NCBI GenBank assembly: GCA_963780825.1
Contig: CAWADL010000024.1
Coordinates: forward strand, 806,001-870,000
Direction: 5' to 3'
DNA: 64,000 nt
DNA from: Roseiarcus sp963780825
GTDB taxonomy: Bacteria; Pseudomonadota; Alphaproteobacteria; Rhizobiales; Beijerinckiaceae
Within the stretch, counting starts at the first letter, position 1. Each line of letters starts with the position of its first letter. Shown in pieces: positions 1 to 9,191 of the stretch. Both the position numbers and the translations under genes were made by a program. The notes under the pieces were generated by a model. It was not told the DNA's origin and made no database searches. It saw only the letters and a program-made list of their open reading frames with translations.

Positions 1-70
1 AATCAACCGCAGAACGTTAGGCCGCTGGAATGTAGCCCGTTGGCGGCGCCCAGGGCGTCGCTTTGTTACC

Positions 71-1466
71 CTACTGTGATGTGCCCAGGCTGATGTTTGC
101 GCCTGATTGTCCGTTCGTCCCCTTGATGGTCTGGATAGCCGCGCCGCCGAGGATGACCGCGCTTTCGGTTTGGAGGATCGGCTCCAAGACCTTCGTCGCA
201 ACTTCGAGATAATGTTCGACGGTCGCCAGCTCCGTCTTCGGCACGTAGACGACGTCGCCGCGCTGCAGGTTGATGTTGTTGGTCAGTTCGCCCCTGTAGA
301 GGATTCCCGCCACGTCGACCAATTTCAGCGACGGATTGCAGATGCAGCCCGACATCACGAGCACATGGCTCAGCTTCGCGTCGCTTCCTGTCCCACCCGA
401 CATCGCCAAGGCCTGCGTCAGGGTCATATCTCCGTCCCAGGTTATCTTACCCGGCGATTTCACTTCGCCGATGACGTAGGCGGAGTTGAACTTGGTGCTC
501 GCCACATATACGGACGAGTTGGCGCGGATATAGATATTTTGTCCGATATCGCCTTGCTTGAACAATCGTTCGAGATCGATCGGCAGGATTTTTCCGTCCT
601 GCACAACGAGCGATTGTCGCAAGTCGGCGTCGTCACTCAGCCCGCCCGCCTGTGATATGACATCGAGCAGAGTATTGGAGGCGCGTAGTTTGATGATTCC
701 AGGGCTTCGCACCGCCCCGAGCACCGAGAACTCGCTGACTGTTTATTTCTTGTATGACTACGTTTACGATGGGGTCGGCGATAAAGAGCGGTTGACTCTT
801 ATATTCTTTCACCGAGACATTCACGATTGGGTTCTCAATCACGCTCGAGACGCGCTGCGCGATCTCCTTGCTGAGTTCGTCGACCGTCCGTCCGGCGGCG
901 CGGATGGAGCCGCCAGGCAGCACCGATATGTTGCCGTCGGGACCGATCGTCTGCGTGCTCTTGAAATCGTCGTGCGAGTAGACCGTTATGTCGACGATAT
1001 CCTGGATTCCGAGCCGATACGAATGGCTCGACGGGGAGCGCAAGCGCCGGACGATCTCGTCTCGAAGTTGTTCGACGGTGCGCCCACCCGCCTGAATGTC
1101 GCCAGCGGGGAAGAAGGCAATCTTGCCATCTGGACGCACCGGCTGGGTCGCGTCCAAGTCTGTTTGGTTGAGGACGATGATCTTGACGATATCGTCAGGG
1201 CCGAGCAGGAACGGCGCGCGGTCCGGCCGCGCGTTCACCTTCGCGGCGATCTTCACGCTACGTGGTTGAACCGAGGGAACCACTTGGGTCGGCGGAACGC
1301 TTTGTTCCTCGACAGCATGCAACGCGTGTTCGTTGATGGAATCTGTGCCTGGATTGCAGCCGGCCAGCCCGAAAACGAGAGTGAAAACGCACCAAAGGGT
1401 TGCCAGACCGAGGAATCGGCCAGCCTTGGCGGTCGAGAACGTCCTCGCGATGGCGTCCTGGCTCAT
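71..1466 (-). CDS. Wza-type polysaccharide export lipoprotein (frameshifted)
   Basis: Outer-membrane polysaccharide export protein, expected to form the export pore for the polysaccharide made by this locus. The start at 1466 (MSQDAIARTF) gives a lipoprotein signal ending in the lipobox GLAGC, Cys about residue 37. Two successive Wza N-terminal beta-domains follow (LGPDDIVKIIVLN and YRLGIQDIVDITVYSHDD), each ending in a GGRTV/AGRTV-type segment, then an SLBB-like part (VLGAVRSPGIIKL, YVIGEVKSPGKI). One domain is usual, so the tandem copy is odd. The reading frame shifts by one base near 728-730: INSQRV and VLGAVRSPG are in different frames, and removing one T of the TT restores RVSVLGAV. It is the last gene of the minus-strand glycosyltransferase run. 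Family is secure; the break is probably a sequence error. Confidence 0.85.
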
Positions 1467-1699
1467 AAATCCCTCATCCGCCCCGGCGGGGCTCAGCCGC
1501 CTCGAACCAGGGATTTGGACATCCTTCTCGCGACAGGGCACCTTCTATGATTAACCTGCAGAAATAAAGGCCGGAATGCGTTAGGGCAAGCGGGTGAGTA
1601 GTCTCGTGACATCATGGGGATGTACTGCATCCAGGGGGCTCGCGGAGACGGTTGCGAAATCAGGCGGCGCACTTGCGACCACTCGAAGCGAGCACGGCT

Positions 1700-3034
1700 T
1701 CATTTTTCAATGAGGGTGTCTCCCCGCAAAAACTTCCTGTAAGCCGCCATGGCCTCATCGCCGAAAGCGCCCTTGGTGAGATGCGACATAAGCGTTGCGT
1801 CGGAGGCGCCGCTGTTGATGCCCACGAGTTTCGCGCCGTGGTTGAACTGCGAGGCGAGATATCCCTCCCAATGCACCGCGGGGTTGGGAGTCGCGTTCGC
1901 CTCAACCCCTCCCCAGACCGTAACGCCGCGCTCAGCGAGCGCCCGATAGATCGGTTGCAATCCATTCGCCAGCGTTTCGACGGGATATGTCGTCCATCCC
2001 GGTCGTGCATATGGGTTGAAGGCGATCGAGATCGGCGCGTCGTTGTTATCATCTTGCGCAAGGGGCGCGGGCACGTGCGTATAGAGCAGGGAGCAGGCTA
2101 TGCCGGCTTCAACAAATTGCTGATCCCAGAATTGAGCGAAGCGCTGGTTTATGCTGACGAGCGCTTGATTGAAATTGGCCGGCGGGTGACTTCTGCTATA
2201 ACCGTCATTTGTGAGCGCGCAATAGCCGACTTTGCTATGCGGCGCCTCGTCTTCGTTCATCATCCTCGACGCTTGCTTTAGCAACTCTCTCGCATCTGCC
2301 GACGCCGCGTCGCTATTGGGCGGGATTTCGGAGAGTGGTGGGATCTTGGAGTAGTCGTCGAACCCTGGCTCCTGACCAACTGTAATCCCGGCGAATAGAT
2401 ATTCCCTGTGCTCTTTTGCGAGCTCGGCAATCTCCTTCCTGAGCGCCGGACCAACAATTTGGGAGACAATACGAGTTATTTCCTTCTGCACCGCCGGGCT
2501 GTTGTAGCACATGTGCGGCGATTGAGATGGCGCCCCCTCAGGCGTGAAATACCTTCGCTTGTTTGGAGTTCCCTCCCAATCGTACCATTCTACATTCTTT
2601 CTGTTCGCGGGATCGTAGCCTTTCTTGGCGGGGTCGTACCAGTTCCACAGGTCAGGTCGACGAACCCAGTCCACGTGATCGTCGACGTTGAAGTGAACCG
2701 CAATGTTGGTCCGCTTCGCAATATTGAAGCTTTCGTGTATCGCCCGGGGGATGATTAATTCGTCGCTCATGAAGAAGGGAATACGATCACCGAAGCCGAG
2801 TTGCCTGGTCTTGCCGTCTCCCGTGGTTCCTAGATTTTCCTTGAAATTATCTACGTTCCCTCGAAGCTGGGGGATCAGTCCCCAAAAAATCAAATACTGC
2901 AAGGCATCTGTATTTTTTGCGTCGCATGCGGCATCGGAAGCGGCGGCGGATTCTTGCACATTAGTTGATGCAAGCATCATCAGAAATATGGTGAGGGCGA
3001 ACTTTTTTATTTTACTTTTTCGTGAGCCAAGCAC
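1700..3034 (-). CDS. Secreted glycoside-hydrolase-like protein, function unknown
   Basis: A 444-residue protein starting MLGSRKSKIKKF with a clear signal peptide (residues 1-33, ending SAAA). The mature part is rich in Trp, Tyr and Asp (HVDWVRRPDLWNWYD) and has segments like those of (beta/alpha)8-barrel glycosidases, such as ITVGQEPGFDDY, where the Glu could be a catalytic acid, and VWGGVEANATP near the C-terminus. I do not recognise a named family. It lies 31 bp downstream of a glycosyltransferase and upstream of the Wza-type exporter on the same strand. A role in trimming or processing the exported polysaccharide is therefore plausible, but that is inference from context. The coding region is intact and slightly lower in GC than the window average. 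Confidence 0.7.
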   Translation of the reverse strand: MLGSRKSKIKKFALTIFLMMLASTNVQESAAASDAACDAKNTDALQYLIFWGLIPQLRGNVDNFKENLGTTGDGKTRQLGFGDRIPFFMSDELIIPRAIHESFNIAKRTNIAVHFNVDDHVDWVRRPDLWNWYDPAKKGYDPANRKNVEWYDWEGTPNKRRYFTPEGAPSQSPHMCYNSPAVQKEITRIVSQIVGPALRKEIAELAKEHREYLFAGITVGQEPGFDDYSKIPPLSEIPPNSDAASADARELLKQASRMMNEDEAPHSKVGYCALTNDGYSRSHPPANFNQALVSINQRFAQFWDQQFVEAGIACSLLYTHVPAPLAQDDNNDAPISIAFNPYARPGWTTYPVETLANGLQPIYRALAERGVTVWGGVEANATPNPAVHWEGYLASQFNHGAKLVGINSGASDATLMSHLTKGAFGDEAMAAYRKFLRGDTLIEK

Positions 3035-3065
3035 GTTCTACCCCTCCCTCCGCGGGTTATTCTTC

Positions 3066-3990
3066 TCAGTATCTACGCTTCATGTTTCCGGTCAATCCAT
3101 CCCAGGCGCCACGGTAGCAGGCGATGAGATGGCGCCCGTGGCTTAGAGGTCGGACAGCGAAGGTCCTCGGGAAAAACACCGCGTGCACCAAGCTCTTGAG
3201 AACCCAGCGCGGTCGCCAGGGTCGGCATTGGTAGAGCCAGAAATACACCATGTTTCTGACGTGATAATAACATCGCAGCGGCGACAGCTCCACCAGCCTG
3301 AAAGAAAGCGGTCCGAAACGCCAAGTGCGGGAGCTAACTCCCGGAGGCCGGCCCACGTCCTGATGGAGTACCCCAGAGTTGACGATGTAGCCCGTGAAGC
3401 CGAGCTGTTTTGCCCGGTAGCCGTATTCGAGTTCGGAAAGATCGATAAAATAATCCACCGATGGCAGCCCAATCTTCGCAACAGCAGGCATGCGAAGCAG
3501 AGAGCCGGACCAGATGAACGTATCGCACTCGCAGTGACCCGCAACCAAGTCGAGCGGCACGAACTCGATGCCTGATCGAGTCAAAATGATGGGGCGGTGG
3601 TTGGCTTCGTCGCTAACAGGAGCGAGCCGACAGGCCAGGAACGATACGCGCTCGCGTTGTGCAGGCGGCAGTCGTTCGAAAAAGGTGAGAAGGTTCTCCA
3701 GTGCGTCGGGTTCCGGAACGCTGTCGGCGTCGAGCACCCAGGTCCAATCGAAGCCATGCGTCTGAGCGTAGGCGAGGCCCACGGAAACAGCGCCGCTGCT
3801 GCCCAGATTGGCCGAGTTGCGAATGATGGTGACGCCCTCTGGAAAAGCTCCTATCAAGCGTGCCGTCGGTCGAGGCATTGTCCACGATCACGATGGCGTC
3901 CGCAGGCCTAGTCTGCCGCCGCAGCGCCTCGAGAGCTTGCTCGACGACCGCAGCGTCGTTGAACGTGTGAACATGGGCGAGAACGCGCAT
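3066..3990 (-). CDS. GT2 glycosyltransferase, paralogue 1 (frameshifted)
   Basis: Family 2 (GT-A fold) glycosyltransferase, last in order of transcription of four on this strand. The N-terminus MRVLAHVHTFNDA and the motif IVIVDNASTDGT are the nucleotide-sugar binding region. The DADSVPEPDALE motif carries the DxD-like metal site, and the C-terminus is GLTGNMKRRY. The two halves are in different frames: the run AAAA at 3843-3846 (TTTT on the coding strand) has one base too many, and with three Ts the protein reads LDRSFPEGVTIIRN, as in its neighbours. It is likely to add a sugar to the lipid-linked repeat unit on the cytoplasmic side. The sugar cannot be told. The start at 3990 is preceded by GAGAG and matches the paralogues. 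Confidence 0.85.
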
Positions 3991-4092
3991 CAACTCTCGG
4001 AATCCGACTAAACGTTCGACGCCGGCGCCAGACCGCGGCGACCGGGATACTTAGTTATTCGAAGGGCTGTAAAGAGCGTACCACGTTTCCAA

Positions 4093-5016
4093 CTAATAGC
4101 GCGCTGCCATGTTTCCGGTGAGACCGTCTCGTATTCCGCGCATGCACGCTTGAAGTTGGCGCCGCTGACTGATCGGCCGAACGACGAGTCCGAGAGTGAA
4201 TATGAACACCTCCAGAACGGTGCGCATGACCGCTTTCAGGCGGCGCGGCTTAGACTGATAGAACCAGAAATATATCTTGTTGCGCGTGCTATAGTAACAT
4301 CGCCAGGGCGTGGCCTCGAACAAGAGAAGGTTGAAGGGACCGATCCGGCGCACCTCCGTGACGATCCCTGGCGGGCGACCCACGTCGTGGCGAACCACAC
4401 TGTCGTGGACGACGTAACTGGTGAACCCGCACTGCCGAGCACGATAACCATACTCGATTTCCCCCATGTCGGCCACGTAATCTATGGTCGGCGCACCGAT
4501 GCTTGCCACAGCCGCCATGCGAAACAGCGCGCCGGACCATAACATGCAGTCGCATTCGGTTGAGGGCCGAGCCGTCTCCAGCGGCTCGATTTCGAGGGTC
4601 GCGTTGCCAAGCCTGATCGGTTGATGTTTGACGCCGCCCGCCTCAGTGAGAGGCCAACTCGCCACGAAGCAGACCCGCTCGTCTTGCGGGCTCGCCAAAT
4701 GATCGAAAAAGGCGAGCAACCTTTCGAGCGCCTCGGGCTCCGGAACGCTGTCGGCATCGAGGACCCAAGTCCAATCGAAGTTATGTTTCAAGGCGTGGTC
4801 GAAGCCGATCGCAACCGCTCCGCTAGGACCCATATTTTTCGCGTTACGAACGACGGTTACAGTTTCGGAGCCATATTTTTCCAACGATCCGTCACTCGAG
4901 GCATTGTCGACGATCATGATCTCATCAGACAATCGAGTCTGACGCCGCATCCCCTCGAGCAGCTGCTCCATCACAAGCGCATCGTTGAAGGCGATGATGA
5001 GGGTTAGAACGCGCAT
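4093..5016 (-). CDS. GT2 glycosyltransferase, paralogue 2
   Basis: Intact 307-residue family 2 glycosyltransferase. It starts MRVLTLIIAFND, with MIVDNASSDGS at the nucleotide site, the DADSVPEPEALE metal-binding motif, an ECDCMLWSGALFRMA acceptor-side segment and the family C-terminus GLTGNMAARY. It is clearly homologous along its whole length to the genes on both sides, so the run arose by tandem duplication. Only 6 bp separate it from the upstream paralogue, which points to one transcript. Such proteins often act as rhamnosyl- or related sugar transferases in repeat-unit assembly; the actual donor is unknown. Confidence 0.9.
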   Translation of the reverse strand: MRVLTLIIAFNDALVMEQLLEGMRRQTRLSDEIMIVDNASSDGSLEKYGSETVTVVRNAKNMGPSGAVAIGFDHALKHNFDWTWVLDADSVPEPEALERLLAFFDHLASPQDERVCFVASWPLTEAGGVKHQPIRLGNATLEIEPLETARPSTECDCMLWSGALFRMAAVASIGAPTIDYVADMGEIEYGYRARQCGFTSYVVHDSVVRHDVGRPPGIVTEVRRIGPFNLLLFEATPWRCYYSTRNKIYFWFYQSKPRRLKAVMRTVLEVFIFTLGLVVRPISQRRQLQACMRGIRDGLTGNMAARY

Positions 5017-5022
5017 GAGCCC

Positions 5023-5949
5023 CTAATATCGCGCGGCCATGTTGCCGGTGACACCGTGCCAGATCGCCCGATAGCACGCAAGGATTTGCGCCTGATGTTC
5101 ACGCGGCCGGACGACGAAGTTCATGGTCAGGAGAGCGGTGCGCACCGCCACCCAACGGAGCGGTCGGAGTATGCGGCGCGGCTTGTGTTGATACAGCCAG
5201 AAAAATATTAGGTTGCGCATGCTGTAATACGTGCGGATCGGTGGCGTCTGATGAAACGTGAGTCTGATCGGGCCGAACCGGTAGAGCCGAGGCGCAGCGC
5301 CTGGATCGCGTCCCACGTCGTGCCGGATCAGGTTGTCGTGCACGATATAACTGGTCAAACCAAGCTGCCGAGCTCGGTAGCCGTACTCGATCTCGGCGAT
5401 ATCGAGCACATAGTCTGCCGAAGGCAGACCGATGCGCGCCACCGCAGCCATCCGGAAAAGCGAGCCTGACCACAGCATGCAGTCACATTCGGTGCAATCC
5501 CGTGACTTCTCCAATGGGATCAGCTTGAGCGTTGCGTTCTCGAGGCTCATAGCCGGCTGTTTGGCCTCACCGGCTTCAGTGAGCGGCCAACCGTTGAGAA
5601 AGCAGACGCGTTCCTGCTGCGACAGCGGTAGACGCTGGTAAAACGCCAACAACTTCTCGAGCGCGTCGGGATCGGGAACCGTGTCGGCGTCAAAGACCCA
5701 GGTCCAGTCGAAGCCATGCGTCAAAGCATGAGAGAAGCCTATGCGTATCGTACCGCTCGTGCCCAGGTTTTTTTGATTGCGTACGATCGTCACGTCGTCG
5801 CCAAAGGGTCTGTCCAGGGTCTTGTCTGTTGACGCATTGTCGACGATCACGATCGCGTCCGGCGGTCGTGTTTGACGCCGGAGCGCATTTATCGCCTGCT
5901 CGATAAACGCTTCGTCGTTCATGGTATGGATGTGGGCCAGGACGCGCAT
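5023..5949 (-). CDS. GT2 glycosyltransferase, paralogue 3
   Basis: Intact 308-residue family 2 glycosyltransferase starting MRVLAHIHTMNDE. It shows IVIVDNASTDKT, a DADTVPDPDALE metal motif, the CTECDCMLWSGSLFRMA segment shared with paralogue 2, and the C-terminus GVTGNMAARY. The gap to the upstream paralogue is 4 bp and to the downstream one 6 bp, typical of translational coupling in an operon. It presumably adds one sugar of the exopolysaccharide repeat unit at the inner face of the membrane. The close likeness to paralogue 2 suggests the more recent duplication, but donor and linkage may differ. Confidence 0.9.
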   Translation of the reverse strand: MRVLAHIHTMNDEAFIEQAINALRRQTRPPDAIVIVDNASTDKTLDRPFGDDVTIVRNQKNLGTSGTIRIGFSHALTHGFDWTWVFDADTVPDPDALEKLLAFYQRLPLSQQERVCFLNGWPLTEAGEAKQPAMSLENATLKLIPLEKSRDCTECDCMLWSGSLFRMAAVARIGLPSADYVLDIAEIEYGYRARQLGLTSYIVHDNLIRHDVGRDPGAAPRLYRFGPIRLTFHQTPPIRTYYSMRNLIFFWLYQHKPRRILRPLRWVAVRTALLTMNFVVRPREHQAQILACYRAIWHGVTGNMAARY

Positions 5950-5953
5950 CGGC

Positions 5954-6922
5954 TTAGAACCGCGCCGCGATGTTGCCTGTCACCCCGTGCCAGATGCCGC
6001 GCAAGCATGCGAGCGCGTGGGCTCCGTGAGTGAGTGGTCGCAAAGCGAAGTTCAGCGTAAAGAAAGCGGCTTGCCAAGCGACCCCGCTCATCGCGCCGCG
6101 CCCCGGTCTCGACCGCAGCCTCAGCAATTCGCGAAACTTGGCAAGGCGTCCCTCTTTCATATCGTACAGGGTGAAATAGAGTGTGTTTCGGCATATCAGA
6201 TAGCAGCGAAACGGCGCCGTGTCGTAGAAGGTGAGAGCGATTGGTCCGATCTTGACACGTTTGGGAGTGAGACTCTGCTCGCCCCGAATGTTGTGCCTGA
6301 TGATTGCGTCTTGATGAATGAATGCCTTATAGCCCGCCTTCATCACCCGATACATGTATTCGAGTTCGCCGCGGTCTACGAAGTAGTCGGGATTGGGGAC
6401 TCCGACCTGACGGACCGCTGCCATCCGGTACAAGCCTCCGGACCAAATAGTCATATGACACGGATAGTGGCGTGGAGTGGGTGGAGGAACAACCACGACC
6501 CGTCCATTTCGCTCGAACCGAAGACCGTGGACGGGGCGCCCGATCGATTGGTCCAACGGAAGACAGGCAAGGAAACCGATCTCCTCCTGCTGCGCGCTAG
6601 GCCAAGCAAGGTACAATTCGAGCAAAGTCTCCAGCGCATCAGGATCTGGCACGCTGTCTGCGTCCAATATCCACATCCAATCGAAGCCGTGCTCCAGGGC
6701 GTAGCTAAAACCGATCCCAATCGCGCCGCAACTGCCGAGATTGGTAGCGTTGCGAATGACGCCAACGTCCTCGGGGAAGTCCCGGCTCCCGGTCCCGTCG
6801 GTTGAAGCGTTGTCGACGAGTAGGATAGCATCTGGACGTCGCGTCTGACTTTGCATCGCCGCGAGTGTTCCGTCGATGACGTCGGCATCGTTGAACGTAT
6901 GAACATAAGCTAAGACGCGCAT
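5954..6922 (-). CDS. GT2 glycosyltransferase, paralogue 4
   Basis: Family 2 glycosyltransferase, first of the four tandem copies. The start at 6922 (MRVLAYVHTFNDAD) is chosen to match the paralogues, since the 11 residues upstream are not conserved among them. It shows ILLVDNASTDGT, a DADSVPDPDALE metal motif, and MTIWSGGLYRMA where paralogues 2 and 3 have MLWSG. The C-terminal part is about 15 residues longer, with a basic segment (LRSRPGRGAMSG), and ends GVTGNIAARF. It is the most diverged of the minus-strand copies. It shares a roughly 400-bp promoter-bearing gap with the divergent plus-strand copy at 7331. Confidence 0.88.
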   Translation of the reverse strand: MRVLAYVHTFNDADVIDGTLAAMQSQTRRPDAILLVDNASTDGTGSRDFPEDVGVIRNATNLGSCGAIGIGFSYALEHGFDWMWILDADSVPDPDALETLLELYLAWPSAQQEEIGFLACLPLDQSIGRPVHGLRFERNGRVVVVPPPTPRHYPCHMTIWSGGLYRMAAVRQVGVPNPDYFVDRGELEYMYRVMKAGYKAFIHQDAIIRHNIRGEQSLTPKRVKIGPIALTFYDTAPFRCYLICRNTLYFTLYDMKEGRLAKFRELLRLRSRPGRGAMSGVAWQAAFFTLNFALRPLTHGAHALACLRGIWHGVTGNIAARF

Positions 6923-7330
6923 CAATGTTGCCGACCCGCAACGATCCTCATGCAAGCGTGGGAAGGCGAAATGGACAATCTCACTGTGCCGTCACGAACG
7001 GGCAGGCGAGCAGGGACTACTTGCTCACCGGCGCGGGAGGTGACATTGTTCGCTAGCTGCCGATCGAACTATGCCCCCGCGTTGGTTGAAAGTCCAGCGT
7101 GGGCGCCTCAAGATCCAAGCGCGGCTACGCGTCTCAGCGTTGACAGCCTCTTTGGTCCTGGTAAACAGCTTGGCAAGCATAAATGCTGGTTTTGCGCTTT
7201 GCCAGGCGTGCGCCAGAGCGCCTTTAAACAACTGGGCTGGCTGACTTCGGTATGACGTCAATGCGTCGTCGGACCCGCCGCAGATCCGCTTGAAGCCGAC
7301 CTCCGCGATCAGCGGCCATGGAGGGCGCGG
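6923..7330. other. Divergent intergenic region between glycosyltransferase genes
   Basis: About 400 bp between two divergently read glycosyltransferase paralogues; it should hold both promoters, but I see no convincing -35/-10 pair. On the minus strand the stretch from about 7320 down to 7120 reads like a piece of protein (FKRICGGSDDALTSYRS, then LFKGALAHAWQSAK) with no start of its own, because it is antisense to the next gene upstream. It may be the remnant of a lost gene. Confidence 0.4.
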
Positions 7331-8272
7331 GTGAGAATTCTGGTTTCGATCTGCTATTGGAACTCCGCCGACATCATTCGCACGACGCTCGACGCGGTAT
7401 TTCAGCAGACCCTGGCGCCGGACGAAATCCTCGTCGTCGACAACGGCTCGTCCGAACCCGTGAACCAGGCCGACTATCCCGGCGTCACCGTCGTTCGAAA
7501 CGAACTCGACCTCGGCGCCGCGGGCGCGGTGACCAGGGGGTTCAAATATGCTCTCGAGCGGGGTTACGATTGGGTTTGGGTGTTTGACGACGACACCCGG
7601 CCGCCGCCCGACACGCTCGAGCGTCTGGTTGAACTGGCGCGCGCCGCCGAGACATCTGGCGACGGCAAGATCGGCATCGTGGCGCCGACCCACAAACTTC
7701 TCAATATTGGACGCACCTGGAAGGGAAACCTGCTCACGCCGAGCGGACCTCGTCCGGCTCGATCGCGCGAGGGGGAGAGCCATTGCACCTGCGACTCGGT
7801 GATTTGGTCCGGCGCCCTGGTTCGCGCCGCCGTCGTCGCGGAGGTCGGTCTTCCTCGCGTTGGCGTCCGCGGTTACTGGGAAGATTTCTCGATGGACTAC
7901 GGCGACATCGAATACGCCTTCCGGATTCGCAGCGCGGGATATCAGATCATAGTACGAACCGACAGCGTCATCGACCACCGACTCGGCGACGGCATGAGCC
8001 GAAGAGTGTTCGGCGTCAATTTCTACTCCACCAACCATGGGGCGCGGCGACGCTACTTGTATTTCCGTAATCTCATATTCTTCTGGCTGCGACTTTATCC
8101 GCGCCATAATTGGCCGATGCTGCTGATCTGGTTCTCTTACCGGACGAGTGTGATCGTCTCCGGCATCCTGCTGCTCGAGCGCGGCCGCGGTCCAAAGCTC
8201 AAGGCATGTTTATACGGAATTCGTGATGGCCTGCTCGGGCGCCTGAATGGAAACTTCGCGGAGTCCCGATGA
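7331..8272 (+). CDS. GT2 glycosyltransferase, divergent paralogue 5
   Basis: A 313-residue family 2 glycosyltransferase read in the opposite direction to the four tandem copies. It starts with GTG, preceded by GGAGGG at good spacing (MRILVSICYWNS). The nucleotide site is ILVVDNGSSEPV, and the metal motif is FDDDTRPPPDTLE rather than DADSVPEP, so its donor may differ. CDSVIWSGALVRAAV and a C-terminal GLLGRLNGNF recall the paralogues. The middle part has an extra segment (GYWEDFSMDYGDIEYAF), as in rhamnosyltransferase-like GT2 proteins. It converges with the tyrosine-kinase gene 45 bp further on. Confidence 0.88.
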   Translation: MRILVSICYWNSADIIRTTLDAVFQQTLAPDEILVVDNGSSEPVNQADYPGVTVVRNELDLGAAGAVTRGFKYALERGYDWVWVFDDDTRPPPDTLERLVELARAAETSGDGKIGIVAPTHKLLNIGRTWKGNLLTPSGPRPARSREGESHCTCDSVIWSGALVRAAVVAEVGLPRVGVRGYWEDFSMDYGDIEYAFRIRSAGYQIIVRTDSVIDHRLGDGMSRRVFGVNFYSTNHGARRRYLYFRNLIFFWLRLYPRHNWPMLLIWFSYRTSVIVSGILLLERGRGPKLKACLYGIRDGLLGRLNGNFAESR

Positions 8273-8317
8273 GGCTCGCGCTAGACCGACACTACGCCCA
8301 CCAGGGCTGATGCGCGA

Positions 8318-9041
8318 TCACCAGTTGCCCTTCACGTTGTTGTAGTACAGGCTGTAGGGCCGGGTCGATCGGCCGTGCAACTTGGGCTCGAACCGATTGA
8401 GAACAGCGCCGATGATCGGCGTGCCGGACGTAGCCAGTTGCTCTTTGGCTCGCTTTATCTCATCGAGATTCGCGTTCCCGGTGCCGACGATAAGCACGAT
8501 CGCATCAACCATGCGTGCAAAAAGCAGCGCATCGTTCACCGCCAAGAGCGGAGGCGAATCCAAAAATACGATGCCGAACCTTTGCGAAATAGACTGAAAC
8601 GCGGCTCGCGCCTTGGACCAGTCGACCGCTCCGAGAGATATCGCTGGCTTCTGGCCCCCGGACATGAAGGTCACGGATCCGGCCTTCGAAGGGTCCGTCA
8701 ATCCTTCTAGCGGACGAATGGCGTCGTCAACTTCGGCCTGGCCTAAGAGGATATCAATAAGGCCGACGCTGTCGCCGCTGCTGACCGCCGCGGCCAACGA
8801 CGACCGTCGCAGATCGCCGTCGATCAGCAGGACGTGTTGACCTGCTTTCGCTGCTGTCGTCGCCAGGCACAAAGAAACGGTCGTTTTGCCTTCGCCAGGC
8901 TCAGTGCTCGTCACAAGTATCGAGTTGCCCCCTCCGAACGGGAGGGCCAGCCGTAAGCTGGCGAACAACGAGTTCGTAAGCGTCCGCGATTTCCGGGTTC
9001 TCGGACAGGGTCTGCGCGAGCGCAAGCCGCTCGCTGTTCAT
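8318..9041 (-). CDS. BY-kinase: tyrosine autokinase for polysaccharide export (frameshifted)
   Basis: Cytoplasmic bacterial tyrosine kinase (CpsD/CapB/Wzc C-terminal type) that regulates chain-length control by autophosphorylation. It shows Walker A STEPGEGKTT, Walker A' VLLIDGDLRRSS, Walker B IVFLDSPP, and a C-terminal tyrosine cluster (RPYSLYYNNVKG) that would be the phosphorylation site. The N-terminus MNSERLALAQTLSENPEIAD lies in another frame. An extra base at 8967-8968 in the doubled AAC separates ADAYELV from FASLRLAL. A GTG at 9068 is an alternative start. The separate chain-length protein lies at 11,152-12,418, so the kinase is the stand-alone form usual in Firmicutes and some Alphaproteobacteria. 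Confidence 0.85.
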
Positions 9042-9191
9042 GGACTTGATCGCCAACTGCGTCGCCACAAATGGTTCTCATACACACTCTGCGAGCCTTC
9101 GTGCTTGCATAGTCACATGGCGCCTAGAAGTCTAGCTCGATCCGATGTTTGGGGCGATTGGTCATAGCCTGTCCGATGACTTTGACACGCG

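Noticed and set aside
3066..6922. Real pseudogenisation of the first glycosyltransferase copy
   Set aside because: The break is one base in an AAAA run and the rest is fully conserved, as for many other genes here; sequence error is simpler.
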